A program made the translations under genes and the position numbers. Below, piece by piece: positions 16,490-23,102 of a stretch of 64,000 nucleotides of DNA. This stretch comes from Caldatribacterium sp051549785 (GTDB taxonomy: Bacteria; Atribacterota; Atribacteria; Atribacterales; Caldatribacteriaceae). Every line of letters begins with the position of its first letter. Position 1 is the first letter of the stretch. The stretch is from assembly GCF_051549785.1 (NCBI RefSeq), contig NZ_CP189974.1:496001-560000 (forward strand). Direction: 5' to 3'. Below the pieces are notes generated by a model. It saw nothing but the letters and a program-made list of their open reading frames with translations. It made no database searches and was not told the origin of the DNA.

Positions 16490-16590
16490 ACCATGCTCGT
16501 CTCCAGTGTCCGTGTCTTCGGCGCCGAAGCGACCGGCTTCTGGACTACGTTCCTGAGGCCTTCCGGCTGCTGGATTTCAAGGAAACATAG
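16486..16590 (+). CDS. Possible 34-residue microprotein coupled to nadA
   Basis: An ATG overlaps the nadA stop as ATGA and opens a 35-codon frame. The peptide has a CPC motif followed by an Arg-rich stretch (LRRRSDRL) and a Leu/Phe-rich tail, all compatible with a small basic protein. Only the coupling and composition support it; it may equally be chance. Confidence 0.3.
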   Translation: MNHARLQCPCLRRRSDRLLDYVPEAFRLLDFKET

Positions 16591-16920
16591 AGCAGCAATA
16601 GGTCGAAAGGAAAATGTGCCACAAAGGGAGGAACGCGCTCGAGTTCCTGAAGGGCTGCATCGGGAAAACCTGCCGGCATGCGGGACCCGTGAGGTCGAAT
16701 GGGTAGCGGGAAACGACAGGCGCAAAGTGGAATGCTGGCTTTTCAGGAAAGTGTCGTCGACCTCCGGTAGTGCAAAAACCCCTGGAGATCGACGACACTT
16801 CAAAAAACCCCTCTAACCCTCTTGACAGAGGGAAAAAGTTGTGATTTCATTTACATAAAGCGCACCTTGACAGGTGAACGTGGTCTTCTCAGGAATCCTT
16901 ATTTAAAGCCCACAAAACGG
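16591..16920 (+). other. Leader region of the CRISPR array
   Basis: 330 bases without a supported gene, directly upstream of the first repeat. The last ~120 bases are AT-richer, with two TTGACA-like boxes (16822-16827, 16867-16872) but no good -10 at normal spacing. A long hairpin lies at 16751-16798. Leader polarity is inferred from the decayed repeat at the opposite end. Confidence 0.6.
16751..16798 (+). repeat. Long inverted repeat in the CRISPR leader
   Basis: Arms GTGTCGTCGACCTCC (16751-16765) and GGAGATCGACGACAC (16784-16798) pair over 15 positions with one mismatch around an 18-base loop. No U-run follows. It lies ~120 bp before the first CRISPR repeat and may bind a factor used in adaptation or transcription. 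Confidence 0.8.
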
Positions 16921-17212
16921 GTTTGTAGCCTACCTATGAGGGATGGAAATGGCGAGCGATGCGCATCTCTCGTTCGCGTCGCAATGAGGTTTGTAGCCTA
17001 CCTATGAGGGATGGAAATTCTGAGGCTGGCTGGCTACGAGGGGCCGTTCTTCACCGGTTTGTAGCCTACCTATGAGGGATGGAAACCGGAGACGTTTCTC
17101 TTCAGTGACTTCATGAACCACAGGTTTGTAGCCTACCTATGAGGGATGGAAATAAAGGGAGCCGGTTCCCTGAAAGACCACCTGCTTGTGACCTGCCTTG
17201 AGAGGTCGAAAT
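16921..17212 (+). CRISPR. Mini CRISPR array: 4 intact repeats plus one decayed terminal repeat
   Basis: The 30-base repeat begins GTTTGTAGCCTACCTATGAG and ends GGATGGAAAY. Copies are at 16921-16950, 16989-17018, 17057-17086 and 17124-17153, identical except for the last base (T, T, C, T). Spacers are 38, 38 and 37 bases. A fifth, degenerate copy with several substitutions and one deletion spans 17184-17212 after a 30-base gap, marking the trailing end. The GTTTG...GGAAA form resembles repeats of type I-B/III systems. No cas gene lies in the window; the only related gene is the CARF protein at 21788-22852. Confidence 0.97.
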
Positions 17213-17249
17213 AAGGGGAATGGTCGTCCTTAAACGGTTACAAATTGCA

Positions 17250-17289
17250 CGAAGGCTCCGGAACGTGACTCCGGAGCCTTCGTTTTATT
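17250..17289 (+). terminator. Rho-independent terminator after the CRISPR array
   Basis: 12-bp perfect stem (CGAAGGCTCCGG and its complement) with a 9-base loop, followed by TTTTATT. It lies 38 bases after the last decayed repeat and probably ends the pre-crRNA. Confidence 0.92.
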
Positions 17290-17634
17290 AGGCCTGCAAA
17301 GGGGGATTTACCCCGTCTTTTTGCTGAGTTCCGCAAACTTACCCGCTTTGCAGTACTAAACACTCCTTTCTCAACGGATGCCAGGAACAGCATCAGCAGG
17401 CGTTCCTACGCAAAAAGCTATGGAATTCCGAGTGCCTGTAAGCTCGAGCACGGCGCTTCTACTTCCGTCCGGAGTATTTCCGGGGACATAGAGAGTGCTC
17501 TGGAAAGCAAGGAAAAGAAGAGGGTAAAACCTTTCTTTCCAGGGACACGGCGCTCTCAGACAAAAAGGCCAAAAATTTTCGCCACCCCCTAAAGTTCCCC
17601 TGACCCTTACCGATATAAAGGGATGAGGGAATGA
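17290..17634 (+). other. Gene-free stretch between CRISPR terminator and riboswitch
   Basis: No coding frame is supported. It holds an 8-bp inverted repeat (CTGCAAAG at 17294-17301 with CTTTGCAG at 17346-17353), a nested stem structure at 17491-17557, and a TATAAA (17614-17619) that could be the -10 box of the riboswitch transcript. Confidence 0.5.
17491..17557 (+). ncRNA. Candidate structured RNA of unknown type
   Basis: Two nested stems: outer GAGAGTGC/GCGCTCTC (17491-17498 with 17550-17557, one G-U pair) and inner CTGGAAAG/CTTTCCAG (17500-17507 with 17535-17542). Hairpin context only; no known RNA family was recognised. Confidence 0.3.
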
Positions 17635-17712
17635 AAGGGCAAACTCTCCGAAAGGGGAGGGCGCAAAGCCACAGGCCTACGGCGCGAAAGCGTTATGGCG
17701 GCTGGGCTGCCA
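17635..17712 (+). promoter_or_regulatory. c-di-GMP-I (GEMM) riboswitch
   Basis: The stretch carries the GEMM-I signature blocks in order: AGGGCAAAC, a short stem capped by a GAAA tetraloop (17650-17653), GGGCGCAAAGCC, AGGCCTA, then a second GC-rich stem capped by GAAA and closing with GGCTGGGCTGCC. These are the conserved ligand-pocket and tetraloop-receptor elements of the class I cyclic-di-GMP aptamer. It ends about 50 bases before the GTG of the peptidase-like lipoprotein. The CCTCCCTCGGAGAGG between aptamer and gene can form a small hairpin and may act as the expression platform. Confidence 0.9.
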
Positions 17713-17764
17713 AGTCCCTGGCGCGTCTTCCTCCCTCGGAGAGGAGCACAGGGGGTGCGAGGAC

Positions 17765-18415
17765 GTGCGGAAGAACACAGCGTTTCTCCTGCTTTCTGGA
17801 ATCCTTCTCCTTGCGCTTTTTACTGCCGGGTGTTCCACCGTCTCCTTTGAGGGGAAACTCCCTTCGTCGTTCCCCGCACAGACTGGGGGGAAATTCGTCG
17901 AGTACTCGTCAGAGCGAATCCTTTTGGACGTTCCTTTCCTGCCCCAGGTTCCCCCGGGAGACTGGGGAAACACCCGAAACTGCGGTGTGGCCTCGGCAGC
18001 AATGATTGCCGCCTATTACCTCGGTACCACACCATCTCCTGAAGACATCAAAGAAGCAAACGACTGGCTCAATGCTCGCTTTGGTCTCCCCATCAATGGC
18101 TATAACGGTGACTACACCAACGTTTTCCAGATTCGGGCGTATCTCGAAAGCCGGGGAGTGTCGACCCGAATCGGCATGGGGAACCTGGAGGTACTTCGAG
18201 GGCTTCTCCAGGCGGGAAAACCGGTTCTTGTTGCCGTCTTTGCCGATATGAACCCGCAGAGCTCAAGACATGCCATGGTGGCTGTAGGAATGGACAGCTT
18301 CTCCATCTACGTCCACGACCCTGGAAAACCAAATGGTGCTTACAACAGCTACCCTATCGGGCAGTTCCTCTCCGCCTGGGAGAAACAGGGGAACTGGTAC
18401 GTGACCATCGAGTAA
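17765..18415 (+). CDS. C39-like cysteine peptidase lipoprotein under c-di-GMP control
   Basis: 216 residues with a lipoprotein signal (LLLALFTAGC, lipidated Cys near residue 23). The rest is a peptidase_C39-like (papain-fold) domain: catalytic Cys in NTRNCGVASAAM, His in SSRHAMVAVGMD and Asp in YVHDPGKPNG, in the proper order. Such proteins cleave peptides or cross-links outside the cytoplasm. The GTG start follows GGTGCGAGG. The c-di-GMP riboswitch upstream suggests a role in surface attachment or matrix turnover. It converges with the TlpA-like gene, whose stop is 2 bases away. Confidence 0.88.
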   Translation: MRKNTAFLLLSGILLLALFTAGCSTVSFEGKLPSSFPAQTGGKFVEYSSERILLDVPFLPQVPPGDWGNTRNCGVASAAMIAAYYLGTTPSPEDIKEANDWLNARFGLPINGYNGDYTNVFQIRAYLESRGVSTRIGMGNLEVLRGLLQAGKPVLVAVFADMNPQSSRHAMVAVGMDSFSIYVHDPGKPNGAYNSYPIGQFLSAWEKQGNWYVTIE

Positions 18416-18416
18416 C

Positions 18417-18938
18417 TCAGAGGATTTCCCGGAGGTATTCCTCAAGCTCCTCTGGGGAGAGCTCGCGCCGCTCCTCCCGGACGATTCTTCCCCGGCGGTT
18501 GAAGAAGACGTTGTGGGGGACCCAGGAAACGTTGTAGCGCTGCACTACCTTCGTCTCCGGAGTATCGATGGCCACAGGGTAGGCGAGGTTATGCTCCGCT
18601 ACAAAGCTCCGGAGCGCTTCTTCCGTGCTCCCTCCGATGTAACCCACCCCAAGGACCACAAGCCCCCGGTCTCTGTACTTCTCGTACGCCGCCTCAAGGC
18701 GGGGAGCCTCACTGTGGCAGTGGCCGCAGGAGGGCGTGAAGAAGACAAGGAGTACCGGTTGCCCGAGGTACGAGGAGAGCCGCACCGTTCCTCCCGAAAG
18801 GAGCGGCAAGGTGAAATCCTTCACCCGCATATCCACAGGCGTTCCCGAAAGGAGCTGGCATCCGGCAAAGAAGGCGAAAACCACACATCCTGCACCTACC
18901 GCAAGGATAAGCATGAGCAAGAGCACGGGTTTGGTCAT
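18417..18938 (-). CDS. TlpA/ResA-like thiol-disulfide oxidoreductase
   Basis: 173 residues with an N-terminal hydrophobic anchor (residues ~5-27, containing AFFAGC, which could be a lipobox) and a thioredoxin fold outside the membrane. The active site is FFTPSCGHCHSEAP (CxxC near residue 72), and the cis-Pro segment is VSWVPHNVFF. CGHC is a more oxidising motif than the usual CxPC of TlpA proteins. The start ATG overlaps the ArsR stop (ATGA), so the two are translationally coupled. Likely role: redox maintenance of exported cysteines; the partner is unknown. Confidence 0.88.
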   Translation of the reverse strand: MTKPVLLLMLILAVGAGCVVFAFFAGCQLLSGTPVDMRVKDFTLPLLSGGTVRLSSYLGQPVLLVFFTPSCGHCHSEAPRLEAAYEKYRDRGLVVLGVGYIGGSTEEALRSFVAEHNLAYPVAIDTPETKVVQRYNVSWVPHNVFFNRRGRIVREERRELSPEELEEYLREIL

Positions 18939-19228
18939 GGCGTTTCCTCCCTGGATACCGTAACGGCATCCCCCGCAATGGCCTCGGCAAGGGCGAGGAG
19001 TTCGAGGACTCGGGGGTCCTTGAGGGAGATGCGCTTTGCTGGACCCTGAATCTCCTCCTCAATAATCCCCGCCATTCGGAGCAACTTCACATGGCGCGAG
19101 AGGTTCGTTTTGTCGATAGGCAACATGCGCTCTATCTCACACTGGCAGAGCGGTTGTTCCGCAATTATCTTGACGATGGCTATACGCCACCGGCAGGAGA
19201 GAACCTTGAAAAGCTCTTCGACCCGCAT
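18935..19228 (-). CDS. ArsR-family metal or redox-sensing repressor
   Basis: The 97-residue winged-helix protein begins MRVEELFKVLSCRWRIAIVK. The segment EQPLCQCEIERML matches the ArsR ELCVCD-type metal site, giving a Cys-x-Cys pair near residues 27-29; a further Cys sits at residue ~12. The recognition helix is around DKTNLSRHVKLLRMAGI. It is coupled to the TlpA-like gene and follows the ferredoxin and HdrA-like genes on the same strand. A 22-bp palindrome before the ferredoxin gene (19905-19926) is a candidate target. The ligand is not predictable. Confidence 0.88.
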   Translation of the reverse strand: MRVEELFKVLSCRWRIAIVKIIAEQPLCQCEIERMLPIDKTNLSRHVKLLRMAGIIEEEIQGPAKRISLKDPRVLELLALAEAIAGDAVTVSREETP

Positions 19229-19306
19229 AACGCTCTAACCTTCTATACGAGGAGAGAGGAACGGGGTTTCACCTCCACTGCCTGGGGTTTTGCGCCCCCG
19301 ACAGGC

Positions 19307-19666
19307 TTACAGAACCGACTTTATGGCTTCCACCGCCTGACCTAGAGTCACATTCCTGATGTCAACGCCGACGTGCTTCTCTTTCGCAAAGCCGGTTTTT
19401 TCAAAGGCGTCCCGGAACATCTTCCTCTGCATGTCCGCGTGACACCCGGCGACAACAAGCTTCCCCACATCATCTGCTCCCTTCAGGAAGACCTCCCAGA
19501 AAACATCTCCATCGGAGGCGCAGAGCTGCGGATGGATACCGACGAAATCGACGAGCTTTTCCCGCCGCAGGGCGTTGAGCACCTCGAAGACGTTCATCTG
19601 ATGGAACGACGGGCAGGTTCCCTGACAGACACAGGGAATAACACCCTTCTTGGCCGTGGTGCACAC
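19307..19666 (-). CDS. HdrA N-terminal-like Fe-S protein
   Basis: 119 residues with a Cys-rich start (IPCVCQGTCPSF), a second conserved Cys in HPQLCASDG and a third in VVAGCHADMQRKMF. This order resembles the N-terminal domain of heterodisulfide reductase subunit A, present here without the flavin domain. It starts with GTG directly after GAGGAG, unusually tight spacing. It lies 5 bases downstream of the ferredoxin gene, so the pair probably forms a small electron-transfer unit. Assignment rests on the Cys pattern only. Confidence 0.65.
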   Translation of the reverse strand: MCTTAKKGVIPCVCQGTCPSFHQMNVFEVLNALRREKLVDFVGIHPQLCASDGDVFWEVFLKGADDVGKLVVAGCHADMQRKMFRDAFEKTGFAKEKHVGVDIRNVTLGQAVEAIKSVL

Positions 19667-19671
19667 CTCCT

Positions 19672-19875
19672 CTACCTGGTATCTCCAAAGTACCTTCTTG
19701 CCTCAGCCAGACAGAGCTTTTGGCATCCCCGGCAGAACTCTACACACTCCAGAGGGTTGACTACCTCGGGTTTTCCTCCGTTCTCCCTGTACACTCCATG
19801 GGGGCAGAAGTTCACACAGGTCATACAACCTGTGCACTTCTCGTCGTCGATGACGGGGTACCACGTCTTTGCCAT
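19672..19875 (-). CDS. Small 4Fe-4S ferredoxin-type protein
   Basis: 67 residues: MAKTWYPVIDDEKCTGC, then CVNFCPHGVY completes a classical CxxCxxCxxxCP cluster. A second Cys group (CVEFCRGCQKLC) replaces the usual second motif and could hold another cluster. The start at 19875 is chosen because GGGGTGAGG lies at good distance; a GTG three codons earlier is possible. It is first in a minus-strand unit that continues with the HdrA-like, ArsR and TlpA-like genes. Confidence 0.88.
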   Translation of the reverse strand: MAKTWYPVIDDEKCTGCMTCVNFCPHGVYRENGGKPEVVNPLECVEFCRGCQKLCLAEARRYFGDTR

Positions 19876-19904
19876 CACCCTCACCCCGTGTCATCCCTGT
19901 TTAC

Positions 19905-19926
19905 TTGTTGTACAAGTGTACAACAA
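19905..19926 (-). promoter_or_regulatory. Perfect palindromic operator before the ferredoxin operon
   Basis: TTGTTGTACA and TGTACAACAA form exact 10-bp arms around AG. It lies 30 bp upstream of the ferredoxin start and overlaps plausible -35/-10 elements on the minus strand (TTGTTG ... TACAAC). Target of an unidentified dimeric regulator, perhaps the ArsR encoded three genes on. Confidence 0.75.
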
Positions 19927-19930
19927 ATCA

Positions 19931-19959
19931 ACAAAGAAAACAAGAGGGGAATCCCCCTC
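19931..19959 (-). terminator. Rho-independent terminator of glmS
   Basis: On the minus strand, GAGGGG pairs with CCCCTC across a 4-base loop, followed by TTGTTTTCTTT. The stem overlaps the glmS stop codon. Confidence 0.65.
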
Positions 19960-21772
19960 ACTCCACCGTCACGCTCTTTGCGAGGTTCCTCGGCTGGTCC
20001 ACGTCACACCCCTTCTCAAGCGCTACGTAGTAGGCGAAAAGCTGGAGGGGGACAATGGCCAGAAGCGGTGAGAAAACCTCTAAGGTTTTTGGGATTTCCA
20101 CAACGTAATCCGCTTTCTCCCGGACCTCCCCGTCACCCTCGTCGCACAGGGCGATAACCTTCCCCCGCCGGGCTTTGATTTCCTCGATGTTCCCGAGAAC
20201 CTTGAGCCTTCGCTCTCCCTGGCCCACCAGGACAAAGCTCGCTACATCAGGCTCAATAAGGGCAATGGGACCGTGCTTCATTTCTCCTGCCGCCAATCCC
20301 TCAGCGTGGATGTAGGAAATCTCTTTGAGCTTCAGGGCCCCTTCCAGGGCGAGGGGATAGTACAGTCCCCGACCGAGGTAGAGGAAATCCTTGAAGAGGT
20401 AGAATTCTCTTGCCAGAGCGTGGATTTCCTCTTCCCGGGAAAGAAGTGTGCGCATTTTCCGGGGGAGCGTGGGGATTTCCTCAAGGAGCGACTCCATCGT
20501 CTTGGAGGGAAGCGTCTTCTTTTTCTTCCCCCAGAAAAGGCCGAAGAGCAAAAGCACCGTCATCTGGGCGAGAAAGGCTTTCGTCGAGGCCACACCAATC
20601 TCGATTCCGGCCCGGGTGTACACGGTCCAGTCGGCAAGGCGAGTCAGGGAACTCCCCAAAACGTTGCACACCGCAAGGACCCTGGCGCCTTTCTGCTTTG
20701 CGAGTTCCACCGCCCGCAGGGTATCCGCCGTCTCTCCCGACTGGGAAATGGCCAGAACCAGCGTCTTCTCATCGAGCAGAGGGTCCCGGTAGCGGAACTC
20801 CGAGGCATACTCCACATCGACCGGTAGGCGAACGAAATCTTCAAGATAGAGTTTCCCAAGCATTCCTGCATGGCAGGCCGTCCCGCAGGCAACGGCCACC
20901 ACCCGCGAGAAATCGAGGGGGAAATCCTCGAGTTCCTCAAACTCCACTTCCCCCCGCGCCAGGCTCACCCTTCCGGCAATGGTGTCCTCAAACACCCGGG
21001 GCTGCTCGTGAATCTCTTTAAGCATGAAATGCTTGAAGCCCCCGCGCTCGGCGCTCACCGGGTCCCAGGGAACGGTAAAAACCGTCTTCGAGCATTTCTC
21101 CCCTGTCTTGTGGAAGACCTCCCACCCGTCTCTACTCACCCGGACAATTTCCCCGTCTTCGAGGAACACCGCTTTGCGGGTGTACTCTAAAAATGCCGGA
21201 ACGTCAGAAGCCAGGAAGTACTCGCCATCCCCAATCCCCAGAATCAGAGGACTGAACTGCCGAACGCCATAGAGTACCCCGGGTTCCTCGGCAAAGAGGA
21301 TGCACAGGGCATAGGACCCCTCAAGGAGGGGGAGAACCTTAAGAATCCGTTCCAGGGGCGAGCCGTCTCCCTCGAGGAGATGGGCTACCACTTCGCTGTC
21401 CGTCTCCGAGAGAAAGCGATGCCCCCCAGCAAGAAGCCTTTCCCGGAGTACCCGGTAATTCTCGATGATGCCGTTGTGGACGAGGGCAAGGGTTTTCCGG
21501 CAGTCGGTGTGGGGATGGGCGTTGTGGTCGGCAGGGACTCCGTGGGTTGCCCAGCGGGTGTGGCCGATACCACACCGGGAAGCGAAGGTTTTCCCCGCAA
21601 GCTCCTGCTCCAGTACCCCGATTTTCCCCACCTTTCGCACCACCACGATCCGCCCTTTTTCCTGGAGGGCCACCCCCGCTGAGTCATAGCCCCGGTACTC
21701 AAGACGCCTCAACCCTCCAAGGAGGACATGAAGGGCTTCCCTTTCCCCAACGTATCCGATGATGCCACACAT
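19958..21772 (-). CDS. glmS: Glutamine-fructose-6-phosphate aminotransferase (isomerising)
   Basis: Makes glucosamine 6-phosphate, the first step to cell-wall amino sugars. The start is set at 21772 because the catalytic Cys must follow Met (MCGIIGYV); an ATG-less extension to 21781 would mask it. The N-terminal glutaminase domain (to ~240, including GHTRWATHG) is followed by two SIS sugar-isomerase domains (SQSGETADT near 350; EGALKLKEISYIHAEG near 480) and the terminal PRNLAKSVTVE. The 604 residues match the family. No glmS ribozyme was seen upstream; the CARF gene lies only 15 bases before it on the same strand. Confidence 0.97.
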   Translation of the reverse strand: MCGIIGYVGEREALHVLLGGLRRLEYRGYDSAGVALQEKGRIVVVRKVGKIGVLEQELAGKTFASRCGIGHTRWATHGVPADHNAHPHTDCRKTLALVHNGIIENYRVLRERLLAGGHRFLSETDSEVVAHLLEGDGSPLERILKVLPLLEGSYALCILFAEEPGVLYGVRQFSPLILGIGDGEYFLASDVPAFLEYTRKAVFLEDGEIVRVSRDGWEVFHKTGEKCSKTVFTVPWDPVSAERGGFKHFMLKEIHEQPRVFEDTIAGRVSLARGEVEFEELEDFPLDFSRVVAVACGTACHAGMLGKLYLEDFVRLPVDVEYASEFRYRDPLLDEKTLVLAISQSGETADTLRAVELAKQKGARVLAVCNVLGSSLTRLADWTVYTRAGIEIGVASTKAFLAQMTVLLLFGLFWGKKKKTLPSKTMESLLEEIPTLPRKMRTLLSREEEIHALAREFYLFKDFLYLGRGLYYPLALEGALKLKEISYIHAEGLAAGEMKHGPIALIEPDVASFVLVGQGERRLKVLGNIEEIKARRGKVIALCDEGDGEVREKADYVVEIPKTLEVFSPLLAIVPLQLFAYYVALEKGCDVDQPRNLAKSVTVE

Positions 21773-21787
21773 TTCGCTCACGCTCCC

Positions 21788-22852
21788 TCAACCATTGTTC
21801 TGCCCTTCAAAGACCCGCGCTTCAAAGTCCTCTTCAAAAGGCACCAGCTTGCCTCTTTTTTCGCAGGACAGACCCTCGTCAAAGAGCCGGTCGTAGCTTC
21901 TGTCACTGTGCTGGGCCAGAGCGCAGACGATGAGGCCTTCGTCCTTCTCGCAGAAGAGCACCCGTTCGTTCTGGTGGCCCTGGGGGTAGACGAAACACCG
22001 GGAGTTCTTCAGCTTCTTCGCCCCACTTCGCCGGACCTCCGGAAGACAGAGCCGGCGGAGAATTCTCCGGATGCGTTCCCGGGTCGTCGCATCGGCCTGC
22101 AGGTACCACTCTAAGGCCCGTTTCCCAAAGTACACCGGAATTTTCGGAGCGCGCTGCACCTTCTCAAGGTATGCCTCAAAAACCGCCACTCCGGCAGGGG
22201 AGAGGAAAATTCGGTTCTCCCGTTCCTCAAGGAGCGAGGAAATTTCTTTCGGCAGTGTGGACCGGACAAGGTCAAACCTCGAGCGACCTTCCTGAGCAAA
22301 AGAACGGAGCAGGTCCTCGTGTTCGGCGATGACCGAGTAATCCCAGTCTATGGGGAGAGGAGGCATCTGCACAACCCTCTGAAAGGCCTCATAGATGTAG
22401 TACACGGGGACGTTGAAGAGCAACCCCACCAAAGTTGCGTAGGCTCCTTCTGCCTTGAATCCTCCCGTGGCGTTGATGAGCACCTCCCGGCCCTTGAACC
22501 TTTCCTCTCTAATGCAGGCCACCAGAGTCCCCACAAGGGCACGCAGGCCCAGGCGGAAGTCCGCCTCCCGGTACGAGAGGTCCTTGACGCACACCATCCT
22601 CGTCTCGTGCCCCCGGTTTTCGAAGAACTCGGCAAGCGCCCAAGCACAGAGGTGACTTTCAGAGGTTTCGGAGTGGAGGAATACCAGTGCGTCATCCTCC
22701 CGGAGCAGATGGTACAGCGCGTTTGTCTCCGCCGAGGCTTTTCGCAGGTCCGTGAGGGCGAGGAACCGGATGAGTTCTGCCACGTCCGGGGAGCCGGAAG
22801 GCGACGCATTCCTCACAAGGGAAGTCCCCACCGTATTCAGAATGGTCCTCAC
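21788..22852 (-). CDS. CARF-domain protein with RelE-like C-terminal domain (Cami1-like CRISPR ancillary effector)
   Basis: 354 residues. Residues ~1-175 form a Rossmann-like CARF domain of the APE2256/Csm6-type: ILNTVGTSLVRN at the N-terminus and LINATGGFKAEGAY near 127, the usual cyclic-oligoadenylate contact motifs. A linker and helical part follow. Residues ~255-345 resemble a RelE toxin: FGKRALEWYL, RERIRRILRRL, SGAKKLKNSRCFVY and LFCEKDEGLIVCALAQH. This arrangement matches CARF-RelE mRNA interferases such as Cami1, which cut mRNA on the ribosome after type III signalling. The GTG start follows AGAGGGG; a minus-strand TATAAT lies at 22883-22888. RelE assignment is by pattern only. Confidence 0.75.
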   Translation of the reverse strand: MRTILNTVGTSLVRNASPSGSPDVAELIRFLALTDLRKASAETNALYHLLREDDALVFLHSETSESHLCAWALAEFFENRGHETRMVCVKDLSYREADFRLGLRALVGTLVACIREERFKGREVLINATGGFKAEGAYATLVGLLFNVPVYYIYEAFQRVVQMPPLPIDWDYSVIAEHEDLLRSFAQEGRSRFDLVRSTLPKEISSLLEERENRIFLSPAGVAVFEAYLEKVQRAPKIPVYFGKRALEWYLQADATTRERIRRILRRLCLPEVRRSGAKKLKNSRCFVYPQGHQNERVLFCEKDEGLIVCALAQHSDRSYDRLFDEGLSCEKRGKLVPFEEDFEARVFEGQNNG

Positions 22853-22882
22853 CAGGTTTCACCCCTCTCTATCCCTGGCTCC

Positions 22883-22910
22883 ATTATACCCTCTATAGAG
22901 AAAGGTCCAA
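22883..22910 (-). promoter_or_regulatory. Promoter of the CARF-RelE gene
   Basis: On the minus strand a perfect TATAAT (22883-22888) lies 16 bp after TTGGAC (22905-22910), about 30 bp before the GTG start. The -35 is weak. A CTCTATAGAG palindrome (22891-22900) sits in the spacer. Confidence 0.6.
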
Positions 22911-23102
22911 AACCCTGGGGAAACGGACTCAACCTCTCTGAAGAAGCTCACAGAGGCCTGCTCGATTCATCCTGAAAGTTCCCGAATTGCTGGCGGAAGG
23001 AAGCCTTGGGGGTGGGTCGATATGAACCCATGTGTTTGACACCCTAAGTCCACAAGGCATACTATACTCAGAGGGAAGATTCCCGGAAAGAAGGTGGGGA
23101 AA

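Noticed and set aside
16493..16816. 107-codon plus-strand frame between nadA and the CRISPR array
   Set aside because: Runs through the leader hairpin, has no family similarity and no ribosome site.
17631..18005. 124-codon frame over the riboswitch
   Set aside because: Overlaps the c-di-GMP aptamer and the peptidase signal region; composition is that of structured RNA.
21773..21787. glmS ribozyme or riboswitch upstream of glmS
   Set aside because: Only 15 bases separate glmS from the CARF gene; there is no room and no ribozyme core.
22319..22975. 218-codon plus-strand frame opposite the CARF gene as an antitoxin
   Set aside because: Tempting partner for a RelE-like toxin, but it is the antisense of conserved CARF sequence and continues past its promoter; no antitoxin motif.
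23036..23068. TTGACA with TATACT before the UroD-family gene as a standard promoter
   Set aside because: Spacing is 21 bp; a CATACT at 16 bp is possible but weak, so it was not listed.
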